64,000 nucleotides of DNA, from the NCBI GenBank assembly GCA_022701365.1, contig JAKUHH010000143.1:1-64000 (forward strand), given 5' to 3'. Below are positions 23,220-34,823 of the stretch, piece after piece (position 1 is the first letter of the stretch; every line of letters begins with the position of its first letter). This DNA comes from Mycocentrospora acerina. Lineage: Eukaryota; Ascomycota; Dothideomycetes; Pleosporales. Position numbers and translations under genes: made by a program. The notes under the pieces are model-generated. The model was not told where the DNA came from. It searched no databases and saw only the letters and a list, made by a program, of their open reading frames with translations.

Positions 23220-24820
23220 GTAACATTCCAGAATTGAATATTCTAGGCCTGAAATCGCATTTTTTTGGTGGCAGGAACTGCTCTGTTAATATTGGTTCTT
23301 TGTAAGTGATGTGAAGTGAGGTGTCAGGCAACGATTTCACCCTTAAGCAGCTGATAAACCTGGACCAACTACACCGGACAGGGAAGTTCACAATGCATTA
23401 CTCCTACCACGTATGTGAGCTATTATGTGATTGCAGTAAAGAGTGGAGATCTCCTAAATTGTTAAACAATAAATAAATTAGATGACTTAAGTGGAAGTCA
23501 GCATGATTTCTAAAGTTATTGACACCCAGAGGCCAGTAATTGTTGGGCAGCCAGTTACCTTGATTGACGTTAGAATCTTCTTATACAGGCACTCTGATTG
23601 AAACTTTAGCAAAAGTAACAGTTAATTACCAGCTTGCTTATATTTTGTCTTAGTCTGGTCACGAGACTTGACAACAAATGATCATCAAATGCAAGCTTCC
23701 TTGCGCTTGGAGGCTGGCGTCAACTTGGTACTGTCACAGAGGCACTTTTAGCACTGCGGGTTAATTCCGCGCTAAAACACTATAAGGTGGTCAGCCTCTT
23801 TTTAATCCTATTCGCGCATTTATCTAGGCTTAGTAGGCGCTGGAGGATCTCACATAGACTAAAATAAAATAAAACACTCTTGTAAGACTTTTCTATACAG
23901 TATCTTCAGTACAATTAAGATCTATGCCTTTAAATCATTGCTATAGATACAAAATGGTCTAATATTCTTTTTTAGTCCTGTTGAATTATGCAATATATTT
24001 TATAATACCATGATAACATGGATTTTAGTGTGCTAGGTATTTCTATCCAGACACAACGTAACTACTTCGTGCTTATGTGATCTATTAGACTCTCTTCTAG
24101 CATTTTCTTAAGCAGCGCGTTTATTAAGTAGTTTGTCTATCTATGGCCTTAAGTCTACAATTGGCCTTGTATTTAGGCCATAATAGCTACTTACTCTCTT
24201 ACTTTTAATTCTTATTCATTTCTTCGTCGAAATAAAGCTATTAAGACTTAGAGACACCTTTTCAACAATTTTAGGAGATGGTAATTTTCTAATAGGTCTA
24301 GCTTTCTCTAACGCCAACTTAATGCGCTCTGTCGCCCTTAAGGAGCGTTGAGTCAAGGGTGAGGCTCTGGACGCCGTAGTATCTGCTATTGTCTTACTGT
24401 GGCTACTGCTGTAATTAAGAACATTGTTTCCTTACGTTATTTTAAATTAATGTTCAATATAACTATTTTAAGATATTGAATAAAAAGATCTGTCTAGAGC
24501 TTTGCTGGGAAGCCACGTTTAAAAGCGTAAACTGAAGCGTAAGTACCGATTTTTTGTCTGATTTGAAACAACAGAAGCTAGAGGTAACTATTGTAGTCCT
24601 TAGGAATGTTCAGATTAAAAAGCGTGATTAGAGGTAAAAAGTGCTTTTTTGACAATACTCACTGCCATCTGTCTATACAGACATATGTTTAGCAAGATTA
24701 GAGGCTAAGGTGCTAACTTCATTAAGCAGCAGGAAGATAACAATGCAGAAAAGCATCGTGTTGTACTGTTGTGCGTTGTAAATGGATGGGGATTGGCAAA
24801 ACTCTTTGCAATGATACCTA
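23220..24820. other. AT-rich intergenic block, probable repeat
   Basis: Mostly TA-rich, with no credible gene. Near 23745-23782 an inverted repeat TTTTAGC...GCTAAAA surrounds CGGGTTAATTCCG, which may be a transposon end. Nothing else recognised. Confidence 0.35.
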
Positions 24821-24825
24821 ATTGA

Positions 24826-25089
24826 TATGAGAAACCTTCTTACTTCACGTCACAAAGTAAGTAGAGTCTCTGTATAGTATACACATATAATAGTAGTGTT
24901 CGATTGACGAATCGCTACCTTAATCGTAAAGATTCTGTAGTAACCTATAAAGCAGTCTCTTGGTGATCTGGATGGTAACGGATACCAAGAGAGGGGTATA
25001 AGGTTCCAATAGTGCTCCGGTACGGACCACAGTGGTACTGATACCTAGGAGTAACCTCCATTGGCCCCAATCGGGGTGCAATCCTGACA
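24826..25089 (-). repeat. Solo LTR, 264 bp, with 5-bp target duplication
   Basis: On the minus strand it starts TGTCAGGATTGCACCCC and ends in CATA (CA to TA by one transition). ATTGA flanks it on both sides (24821-24825 and 25090-25094), a clean 5-bp target duplication, so recombination between two LTRs has removed the body. It is the same length as and homologous to 1858-2121, but keeps GC-rich words that the other copy has lost. Confidence 0.88.
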
Positions 25090-25094
25090 ATTGA

Positions 25095-26042
25095 CGTCTC
25101 ACAAAATTCCTGAACAGCTCTATGTATGCAAGATACACATAGAGGAGTTCCTAAAATGTATAACAGGACGATTGCACAATGTAGAAAGATTTGTTAGTGT
25201 TAGTGTTAGCCTGATTATACGCAATAATTAGGATAATCTGTCCCTTGTAGTCAATGATGTTTTGCTGCACAGCCATAGTATTGGACCAGCGTATAGTCTG
25301 GAGTTCCTCCCTTTGTGCTATCATGCTGTGCATTATGTTTATATTAGTATAGAGCAAGCGCACAAAAGAATCACTCTCGCACAACTAGCGCTGTAATTTG
25401 TCTTTGCCAGCTCTACTTTTAAAGAAGCACCTGCTGCGTATAGAGAAGCGGTTTTGCTTACTTCACAAAAAGCAGTCTGTATTTTAAATTATTAGCAGCA
25501 CTACAATATAAAAGTTAAGTTTGCAAATAGAGAGATTGTCGTGAATGCAACTAAGCTAAATGTCTAGCTACTGTCTAAACAACAGATTCTGTGCTAATTG
25601 CGACGTACTGATTATGGCTCTTAGATTATCGGACAGAAGTTGTGCATATGAACACTTGTATCAGCATTATGCAACGTGAGTCTGTTGCTTGACTAGGATA
25701 TATTTGTACAAGGGCCTTTGCGTCTTGCAATAGCTTAGCTGTGTTAGAGTTGTTTGATCAGATAGCTAATAGGCCTAAGGCTACCGCGAAAAAGATGTTT
25801 GGCTATATGTCTTCCTGTAAACGTTGTTAATATTGTACATAAGCAATTTAATCAAGTTAGGGAGCACTGTGTTAGTTATAGTCTGTAAGTTGAATGACAT
25901 TCTCTAGAATAATGAAACGCCATACCTAAATAAGAGCTAATAGGTATAGAGTGAAGATGTGCAGACTGTTAGAATATAAATCTGTGAATTAAAATTTAAG
26001 AACATTAGAGAAATAGATAACCAGGTTGCGGTGTACTAGTTT
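25095..26042. other. AT-rich sequence without a supported gene
   Basis: The minus-strand frame 25151-25384 (77 codons) is the only open stretch and has no recognised features. The rest is TA-rich and stop-rich. Confidence 0.35.
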
Positions 26043-26238
26043 TGTCAGCCTGCATTTACGTGAGCACATGTCCAAGCACGTGCGCACTCAACACATAAAA
26101 AGTCGCTAAGTCCTAAATTCATAATAATACAACATATACATCCTAATCATTTAATAAAATAAGATAAGGCGTATATTATTAACACAAAAACTTTCTTTAC
26201 TTTAAAAGCATGAAGTAAATTAGTCTTAAAAGAACTAC

Positions 26239-26356
26239 TGTCAGGACACAGCTCTATTCCACTATGCCATGCAAGCCAAAAAGGTACTATGATCTATCAT
26301 CTGATAGATCCTGGAATAGAACAGTACATATCCTCAGGTTAAACCACTTCCTGACA
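26239..26356. mobile_element. 118-bp TG...CA hairpin element, copy 1
   Basis: Flanked by a perfect 5-bp duplication ACTAC (26234-26238 and 26357-26361). It has TG/CA ends inside an 8-bp inverted repeat (TGTCAGGA/TCCTGACA) and further nested inverted pairs CTATTCCA/TGGAATAG and GATCTATCA/TGATAGATC, so the whole unit can fold into a long stem. A second copy of identical length is at 48530-48647. Size, ends and duplication fit a miniature LTR (TRIM/SMART-like solo LTR) or a MITE. Confidence 0.8.
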
Positions 26357-26713
26357 ACTACAAGCAGGAAATATAAATAGGATAAAGTCAGGAAATTTGA
26401 GAAATAATATAATAAACTACAATACTAATTTGAAAAATAATTTAGTTGCAAAATTATTAACCTCTTAAAAATATAAGCATAAGAAAGACATATAATTGAG
26501 TTAAACTAGATACTAGGAAAATCAAAGTAAAAAAATTCACTTATAATAATATAAAAGCTGGAAGAGGCATTTAGAGAATTAAAAAAATTCTAAGTTCTCT
26601 AAGTTACTAATAATATAACTAAAAGTAAAAAGCCTTTAGATAATAGAAAAACAAAAATAAGGAACTAAGACAAAAAAGTAAAAACTACAATTCTAATACT
26701 AATAAGTAGACTA

Positions 26714-27146
26714 ACGTGTTTTATAAGCAAGTGAGCCGTACAAGCGAGTAGGCTACCCTAAGACACACTAAAAACACAATACTTTTAGAATAAATAACTT
26801 TCACAATTCTAGAGATAGCAACATATAATTTTACACTAATATAATTAAGTAGATATTTATAAATTTCTTAATCTTTATGTAGTCTACTAAGTAATACACA
26901 TAGCTGTTTAAGTAATAGCTAATAGTCTATAACATCTTCTATAGGTGAATATTAAGTCCTGTTGTAGATTAATTAAATTTTCTAAATCTGTGCATTATAA
27001 AGATTGTTATTGCTAGAGCCTAATTTTATTATTTAAAAGCAATACCTATACAATTGTGCATGTTATTGTACTTAGAAAATGCTTATTTTTAGCGTGTTTT
27101 AGGGTGGCTCACTCGCTTGTACGGCTCACTTGCTTGTAAAACACGT
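26714..27146. mobile_element. 433-bp MITE of Tc1/mariner type nested in copy B
   Basis: The terminal inverted repeat runs for about 54 bp: left ACGTGTTTTATAAGCAAGTG..., right reading ACGTGTTTTACAAGCAAGTG... in reverse complement, including GAGCCGTACAAGCGAGT. TA dinucleotides flank it on both sides (26712-26713 and 27147-27148), the signature of Tc1/mariner insertion. The interior is AT-rich with no coding capacity. The left arm carries more transitions than the right. Confidence 0.85.
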
Positions 27147-27991
27147 TAAGGTTTGACTCAAAGCTTAATTTTTACTTTTTCTTTGGCAATTAACTGCAGC
27201 TTACTATTAGCTTGAACAAAAAACTGTTTATTTAAGAATACTAATAGCTTAAAGGAAGAATGATATAGAGTATGCTTAGTAACTGCAACATGTTATCAAT
27301 ACTCAAGAAACTGCTCTTTTAATACAGATACTAGATATCAGCTTTGCTAAAGTTCTTGTAAACAACAGATAAAACATTAGCAAACTATCTAACTGGTTTC
27401 AGAGATGTAACTTAAAGGCTTAATTTAATAATAGTAATGTTCTATTTACAAGCTTCTACTATTTTAAAGATAGGTCGTAAGAACACCAATACTGCTTTAC
27501 TCGGCTTTTAAGGCTTTAACAAAGTTTGATTAGGCAAGAAGAAAAAACTGCGCCTGATAGACTTAAAATTGCATAAGCATTACTGTATTTAAGCTAACCA
27601 GCTATGGTAGATTAAGAGAACATTAATGAAGAAAAAAGAACTCAACATTACTGCTCTACACTCTGTCATACATGTCGTTTGATCTAAGGGGACATGTCAG
27701 ACTGCAATATAAACCTTCTAGCGACAGTAAAACGAAGGTTGACCTTTTCGTAGCTGACATAATAAAAAGATAGATAAATCAAATAGATCAATAAATAGCT
27801 GTAGCTAGGTGTAGAGAACAGATTTAAAAAAGGATAGAAAAGATAGATAAGTTTTGTCAATTGCGAAAGCAATCTAGGATTATAACTGTGAGAGAACAAT
27901 CAGGAGGAACTTGCTGTATTGTTAATAGTGTAGGACTCGGAGACTATGTAAGAGTTCAGTTCTCACGTACTCGCACGCGTGCAGGTTGACA

Positions 27992-28780
27992 GTATCACTT
28001 AACATTAAGAGGGCGTTGCTTTAGTAATCGTTGCTTGATTAGTACGTAGCGGTTTCTGCTCACAGGCGATACATCATCTCCAATAACGGTCCTTCCAGGC
28101 GGGTTGAATTAATCATCTGTGTCCGAAAGTTTCTGCTCATTGGTGTTGAGCTGATTAAGCATAGGCCTCGGGCCGTTCACTGTGCAAATTCACACTGATT
28201 ACTGAAATCCAAGATTCTTCCCTAGCAAAAACTAGCAAACTAATCAGAGATTAATTTAAAATTTTGAAAAGTTTACAGATTCAATCAAAATTGTCCCAAG
28301 GCAAGTTAAAATAGTTGATGAACATAAATGCATGTATAAAGCTCAGTTCAACTTGTGGAATCCTTCAAGCGCTGTCCTTTATTCTCTGCAGCTTATTCTA
28401 GAACTGCAGGGAACGGCCGGCATCTAACACCAACAAAACTGATCAAAGTACGTACATGTGATACATCTTTCCTTAATCAACAAGCCAACTAGGCAAAGGT
28501 CCCTCATTTTAAAAAGCAGATATGTTTGCTGCTTTGAAGACCCTTCTCCTAGGAAACAGCTTTTTGCTTGCGCTAGGAGGATCAGTACTGGAAAGTCGCG
28601 CAGAGGTATAAGTTCCAGATATTCGTTCAGCTGGAAAGCCATACTGACACTTAACCAAAACTCTAGATGTCAATTCAATATAAATCTCAACACTGTATGT
28701 GCAATATCACCTAGAGAATATAATAAGAACATTACGCTGATGTGCATTAGGTAGATATTGCAAACACTAGTTATGTTCGC
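27992..28780. other. Intergenic region upstream of the epoxide-hydrolase-like gene
   Basis: No supported gene. Frames at 28424-28642 (minus) and 28458-28754 (plus) overlap each other and lack features. The promoter of the gene at 28781 should lie in the last few hundred bases. Confidence 0.35.
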
Positions 28781-29917
28781 ATGATTAAGAACGTTAAGCT
28801 TCCTGGATCGAGAAGAACATACCGCTACGCCATCAATCCCCCTCTTGAGAAGGAGAAGCTATACCTCCTGTTCCTTCACGGATTTCTGGAATCTTTATGC
28901 AGTTGGGTTAACCAGATCGAATACTTTACCAGGCACGGCTATGGAATTATTGCGCCAGACCTACTAGGCACTGGTGGCACAGACAAGCCTGACAACTTAG
29001 AGGCTTACAATCTGAAGGCTATGTCGTCTGAAATTGCCGAATTGCTTGACTGTGAAGATCTTCAGAAGGTAGTTGCTGTTTCACACGACCTGTAGGTACA
29101 GCCTTATTAAGTTCCATTCTTGAAGCATCCAGTCTAACCTGCCTCAGTGGATCTTTGTTGCTTTCCCGCTTCCACACGTATCAGTCCCATTACCTGTCAG
29201 CTCTTGCTCTTGTTGACATAGGCTATATCAGTCCTGGCTTTGATCTCAACCAAACTTACGTTGATGCTTTTAATAATGTTACCTAAGCCGGATTTGGATA
29301 CCCTCTTTTTGGGTACTGGTACTATTTCAACCAACAAGACGCGAACGTCCTTATGGATGCAAACGTAATTTAAGGGTGATAATCTTGTATTTGCATGAGC
29401 TTACTAAAGAGCATTTGGACTCCCTGTATTCCTTAATTTACTCGTCAAACCCATTGAACTTAAGGGAAAACTTTGTTGAGGTTGGTATGCTTCAAAACTG
29501 GCTAGCAGCGGATAGAAGGGCAGAGTATGGCAATGAATTCATCACCAACTCCACCCGAGAGCAATGGGTATCCATAGTTCGAGCCCAGGGTGGTCTTGAG
29601 GCACCACTAAAATGGTACAAAGCGTTCTTAGAGGGAGCTAACTCAGCAGACGAGAAAGGTAAGGTTGATTCAAGATGTCTACTTCATAGATCTAATGCAT
29701 CTCAGAGATCCTTTCAATGTCAGGAATGATCGAGCCACCCGTCCTCTTTATCGCAGCAAATGAAGACCCAATCGGTATTCCATCGACACAACTAGGCATC
29801 ACCCTACCCTTCGCTCCGACTATACAAATCAAGACAGTCAATGCTGGACACTTCGTCCATATCGAGCAAGCACAAGATGCCAACAAGTATCTTCACAACT
29901 TCCTCCAGAGCCTCTAG
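28781..29917 (+). pseudogene. Epoxide-hydrolase-like alpha/beta hydrolase with one nonsense codon (328 codons)
   Basis: Four exons join in frame: 28781-29091, 29148-29364, 29412-29658 and 29706-29917, with introns of 56, 47 and 47 bp and good GT...AG ends. The product has HGFLES..W (oxyanion loop, residues 33-42), the nucleophile Asp103 in SHDLGS (Asp rather than Ser marks epoxide or haloacid hydrolases), EAPLKWYK in the cap, NEDP for the acid and NAGHFVHIEQ for the catalytic His. Such enzymes add water to epoxides. A TAA at 29284-29286 (codon 150) is the only lesion and is one C-to-T step from CAA. Everything after it is still conserved, so inactivation is recent or strain-specific. Confidence 0.82.
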
Positions 29918-30699
29918 TCAAAGCGATGTAAAGCGGGCACATAGGTCCCTGTTTTATGACTCGCTGTTACGATTTCTTTATGACCAGTTAAACAACCTTG
30001 ACGTTTTGCATTCAGAACTAGTTTGCTGCTTTAATATAAGTCTAGGAAGATACAAATTAGAACTCAAGGATCTGCAGACTCAAGGCAAAATTCATTCTCA
30101 AGCTGAACAACAATTCTGGCATTAATTAGCAGTAATTAAACTAAGATTGAATCAAACTGTATGTATTTATCATTAAATTTGAAATTAATTTGTTAGTTGA
30201 AAGCATCTAATGGCTCTGGATACCATGGAAAGGAAAATTTAAGTCTTATCAGGAAACGTGCATTAGTTGAGCAGGTACGAAGATCAGATGGTGTATTACA
30301 TATAATAATTCACGTCGTTATGATGATCGAAGCAATGAGTCTGAAACCGCCGTACGTAACGTCTCTCAAATGTTTAATCCAAGTAAAGGGGTCTAAAAGA
30401 TAGCTTGCGAGAAATCTCAGAAGCAGATAGGAGGCGGATTTAGTTTCGGCATGGAGTACTACAGCGTGGAATGCCCATGTAGGGATCAGCTTCTTTTTAC
30501 CAAGGATGTTGACTGTTTCCAGGCTTTCCTGCTGGACTTGACTTTTATGCACATTATCTAGCAAAATAATAATGAAGCGAATTTCGCTGCAGGTCACAAT
30601 TTTATGCGATTGGTAATTACATGTGATGCACTCTTACAATACTCCACTTCTAATTTCACGAACAGACTGTGCCACGCTACAGAGTACGTATTTCCTTTC
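29918..30699. other. Intergenic region between convergent genes
   Basis: Lies between the 3' ends of the hydrolase (+) and the tannase (-). Open frames at 29841-30125, 30197-30403 and 30310-30597 have no recognised features. AT-rich towards 30150. Confidence 0.35.
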
Positions 30700-32313
30700 T
30701 TACTTGCAAACGAAATCTTTTGCAGTATAGTTGGAAGAATTTCCTGTGAAAATCGCCATTTTTGGATACAAGCAGAGCAGACGTTCCTTGTCGGCGACAT
30801 TCCTAGCGATAAGCGTCTCGGGCGCAACACCGTGCTCGACCCAGTCAACTAGAGCGGCGAACGTGCCAGCTGGAACGCCTCCTTGACCAGCCATACAGTG
30901 CGCAGCCCCGGGAGCTTCAAAATAGCGGTAGTAGTCTCGCAGGTCTGGATCGATATTCGAGACTTTTTTGTAGAAATCGCGAGTACCACCATAGGGAATC
31001 GTTGCATCGGCCTACGCAGAATAAATTAGTAAAAAATTTGCTGCAAAATCTATTAAAGCTAGACCTACCAGGCCGTGATAGGTAATTAGTTTTCCTCCAG
31101 AAGCGCGGAACTCTCTGAGATCTGGAAAGTCGGTGCCAATGATTGAATCGTACTCCCGCTTGCCTGCGGTAAATGCATTAACCCACTCCTCGCGGGTCAT
31201 ATTAGTTACATTAATGCTTGGGTCTTTTTTGACAAAGTATTTGATCCAGTCAGTAAAGAGCGATTGCTGGGCAGGTACACAGGTGCCGTTGTTTGTGCAG
31301 GTATTCTGTAGTATGGGAAGGAAGGAGGTCACGTCAGCCTCATACCCGTGAGGATGCCATAAGAAAGAACCATCACCCGTTCGGGCACCACGCCATACAG
31401 CATCCATAGCCAGCGCAGCGGCTTCTGATATTACTGATGGTCCATTAGCGGTACTACAGTTTACTGGGGTGCCGACCAGGGATTGAGGGTCAAAGTAACA
31501 GCTTTCTGGGTCTGAGATTAAGCCGTCTATCAACCCGTCATTACCATCGCAATCAGCAATAGCAGCTTCTCTCAGTGAATCAAATTCGCATGTGTGTGGG
31601 TAAGTCTCTAGCCCTAGTTCGAACAAGACTTGCTGCGGAAAAGTTGACGAAAAAGATAGTGGGCTCCAATTAATGGCTGGAGCTGCCGCTGCAATGCCAT
31701 CAAAGATATGAGGGAATCTCTGGGCAAACATGTATCCTTGTCGGCCACCTTGAGAGCATCCATTCCAGTAAGAGTATTTTGGACTCCGGCCGTAGAAGCT
31801 TTTGATGACGCTTTTTGTGGCTAAGGCGCCATCAATCAACCCGTTGAAAGCAAAATTCTGAAGTGCGTTGTAATCAACATTTCCTGGGCTAGTCTGAGCC
31901 CATTCTGCTGCAGATGAAGGATTTTCGATTTCTATTCCACCGTCCACTGACGCAGTCGCAAAGCCTTCAGTCAGGCTTCCGTACATGGAGGAGGCGGCTT
32001 GTTCGAATCCTGCGGACCAACCTCCACCACCCGCCATCTGCATTCGATTGTTCCATTCAGGGTTCAGAGGAAGCCAGATTTGAGTACGCAGAGTGTCGTT
32101 CTTACCCGGGTGCGTATGTGTCAGGGTAATATTGCAGAAGTCAACAGACATAGTGGGTAAGGGGCCATGATTCATCCAAACAGGCAAAGGAAAGTCCGTA
32201 CGATTGTAATTCAGGACTGGTTTGACTTCGATAGCAGTGAACTCAGTCCCAAAGATCACTGGATAAGATATGGCTCCTGGCACACAGTTGAGCATTGATT
32301 CAGACGATGCCAT
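30700..32313 (-). CDS. Tannase / feruloyl esterase family protein (518 aa as read)
   Basis: Exon 1 is 31069-32313, the 57-bp intron 31012-31068 (GTAGGT...GTAG), and exon 2 30700-31011. The catalytic layout is complete: G185-C-S187-x-G-G, D417 in GLADATIPYGG and H453-C454, the CS-D-HC arrangement in which a disulfide brings Ser, Asp and His together. The family cleaves esters of phenolic acids (gallate, ferulate) from plant polymers outside the cell. Many NxT/NxS sites fit secretion, yet the ATG at 32313 gives no signal peptide. A typical one (MLKQPIFSLLAFCSLASF) starts at 32374 one frame away and runs into TGA. So either a single-base indel near 32320 (a TTTT run) broke the start or there is a base error. 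Confidence 0.85.
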
Positions 32314-33611
32314 GATGTAGAAAAGAAGCCAGCGAGCAGAAGGCGAGAAGTGAGAAAATTGGTTGCTTGAGCATTTAGTAATTGATGCAACCGTAACAGC
32401 TTTAAAGTATTGACGTTGCTTAGTAAATAGAGTAGATTAGTGCGTGCTAATGGACGAAACGGACAGGCTTGGTAGCAGACTATAGACAGACAAGTGTGTT
32501 GACATGTCAATTAGACTTGTGCAATGAAAAAACACAGATAACGTCCTTGTAGATCCTAATTATAGAACTACCAAATATATGTATAAGGCCCTTTAAAACT
32601 ACAGGGTGTGACTTAGGAGATTGTCTGCTCGTCATGCGCAGATTTGCATATTGCGTATTCAGGAAGGCTGAATTCAGACATGTAGCTAGTCATTTTACCG
32701 TATATGTAGGTTGTGAGGCTGGATTTCAGGTAACGTTGTCTACGTGTAGATTCACCATTCTACTTTCGTTAAATTTCCGAAATACGGCTGTGCACGCGTT
32801 ACCCGACATGACCACGGACACCCTTACTCTTGCTCTGCTATCAACCTTTTTTTATGATTTTTAATCTTCTTCAGTCTATTCTATCTACTACTAATTTACT
32901 CTATAAGCTGGTTGTTTCCTGAATCGCCTGCTTTGCAATTGTTATTGTGAACATGGCTTAATATTAAGTCTGTTATCGAACTGCGAGTTACCCGCTCTTC
33001 TGCTTAATAACTAAGCATCTATTCCAGTGTATAAAACTTTTTCTTAATCCTAGTAACAATACTTCTCTAATTGAGGTTTTTACTAAGTTTATAACAGTGA
33101 AGTTGTGTTTTGTTATAATTTAGTTCTCATTTACGGTTTTAGGGCCTACACTAATCCGATCGTCACCCACAGGGATACGATTAGGTAAGCCTTGGCGACA
33201 AATCGCTCCCTATCAGGCTACTTTCGTTTCAACCAAATGTCCACTAAAAGTTTCCTAGTGGGAGATAATAACCAAGGCTTTAATTCCAGAAGTTATGTGA
33301 CACATCAAGCGACCCACTCCCTTGCTTTGACTAAGCATAGCCGCATGAGCGTTAAATTGCTCAGATTTTTAGGCATGACTTACATAACGTTATGTGACAC
33401 ACTTGGTGTTGATGTTTGTGACGCAGTTAATGTAGTCTTGTCCCCTTTTTTGAGCGAATTTTCTCATAAAAGCTCGATTAGATAACATTTTATTGCAGAC
33501 ACAATCAGCGAAATCCGCATCTTGCTTAAGCACGATTACTACATGAATACATCTAAACTCAAACTTTTTTTCTGACCTACGTTAGCATCTTATCTTTACT
33601 TGTAGTTCAAG
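32314..33611. other. Divergent intergenic region (tannase - / reductase +)
   Basis: Includes the out-of-frame signal-peptide segment (32312-32374) and both promoters. An inverted repeat AAGCCTTGG/CCAAGGCTT occurs at about 33187-33278. The frame at 33192-33485 overlaps it and is unsupported. Confidence 0.4.
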
Positions 33612-34823
33612 ATGTCCAAAACAGCCCTTGTATTTGGTGCCTCAGGTGTGTCAGGCTGGAGCTTCATAAATGAAATCTTGAACAATTATCCAAAGCCAAA
33701 TATATGGAATCACGTGTATGCGCTCACAAACCGTCCTCTTTCAGTTCAACAATCGCAATGGCCAAAAGACCCCCGATTAAACATAGTTTCGGGTATAGAC
33801 CTTCTGAAAGGTACACAGGAGTCATTGGAAGCTGAAATCAAGTCCAAAGTAGACAAAGTCGAAGAAATTACCCATGTCTACTATCTTGCATATAAGGCAA
33901 GCACAGATGTCCAAAAAGAACTAGAGGAAGCAGTAGCCATGTGGAAGCGAAGTATTCTTGCCATGGATCGTCTGAGCCCCAGCCTTGAATTTGTGGTTTT
34001 GCAGACAGGTGCAAAGACATGTGTGTACTTCATCTCCTGATTATAGCCCCTTCACTAATGCATTCCAGATGGCTGCAATCTCCTCGAGAATCGTCCAACT
34101 GATTATATACACGTACCATATGAGGAATCGCAACCTCGGGTTAAGGACCCTTACCATGACCTCATATTTTACTACCCACAGCTCGATTGGGTTTCCGAGT
34201 ACGCAAAGGACAAGAAGTGGAGCTGGTGTGACACGAGGCCTGATATCATTATTGGGTTCGTACCAAATCAAAACTTCGCCTCGCTCGCTACCGTCATGGG
34301 CATTTACCTCAGCTTGTGGAGAGAAGTGTTCGGGGAAGGCTCAGATTGCCCATTCCCAGGCACGAAGAAGAGCTGGAAGGCACTGAGCAATGACTCTAGC
34401 TCAGACATGATAGCGCGACAAACGATTCACCTTTCGCTATCGCCGTCCACCGAGAAAGGCGGAGGTTACAATGTCGCGGACGGGCAGAATCCCAGCTCGT
34501 GGGAGAAAAAATGGCCCATCCTATGCGATTACTTTGGCCTTAAGAGCTCAGGTGTAACCTCCAGCCCTCCTGAGATGCGCAAGTTTATCAAGGACAATAT
34601 CCATGTGTGGTATAAGTTGGAAAAGGAGAAAGGCCTGCAGACGGGTCATGCTGATAGCCCAAAAACCGTGCCAGGGTTCGAGAAATTTCTAATGACGCGG
34701 TTTGATTTCGATAGGCAATTTGATATGAGCAAGATGTATAGAACATGGTTTGAGGAAAGAGATACGTCACAGGCATGGGGTGGGGTGTTTGACAGGATGA
34801 GGAAGGCAAAGATTATCCCATGA
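33612..34823 (+). CDS. PRISE-type short-chain reductase (5-beta-reductase/iridoid-synthase-like, 387 aa)
   Basis: Exon 1 33612-34020 and exon 2 34069-34823, separated by a 48-bp intron (GTGTGT...CACTAAT...CCAG) that restores the diagnostic QTGAKTYGCNLL. The N-terminal Rossmann motif is GASGVSGW (residues 9-16) for NADP(H). The family's active residues are present: Lys135 in TGAKTY and the Tyr171/172 pair in FYYPQLDW. The C-terminal half (DTRPDIIIGFVPNQN, KKWPILCDYFGL) is intact and the length is usual. These enzymes reduce the double bond of activated enones. The substrate is unknown; neighbours (tannase, esterase) do not define a pathway. Confidence 0.93.

Larger units (their letters stand above)
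26043..27991. mobile_element. TIR element, copy B (1.95 kb with two nested insertions)
   Basis: The left end TGTCAGCCTGCA and right end GCAGG(C/T)TGACA match copy A, with CACGTG/CACGTAC-type subterminal repeats and the shared AGTCCTA block. Internal homology to copy A includes a TAGCTGTAGCTAGGTGT stretch and the GGAGGAACTTGCTGTATTG stretch near the right end. It contains a 118-bp hairpin element (26239-26356) and a TA-flanked MITE (26714-27146). Without them it would be about 1.39 kb. No transposase frame. Confidence 0.75.

Noticed and set aside
29092..29147. Apparent frameshift after the nucleophile of the epoxide hydrolase
   Set aside because: Explained by a 56-bp intron with GTAGGT donor, GTCTAAC branch and CTCAG acceptor that restores SHDLGS.
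34021..34068. Apparent truncation of the PRISE reductase
   Set aside because: A 48-bp intron with a proper branch site rejoins the frame to 387 residues.
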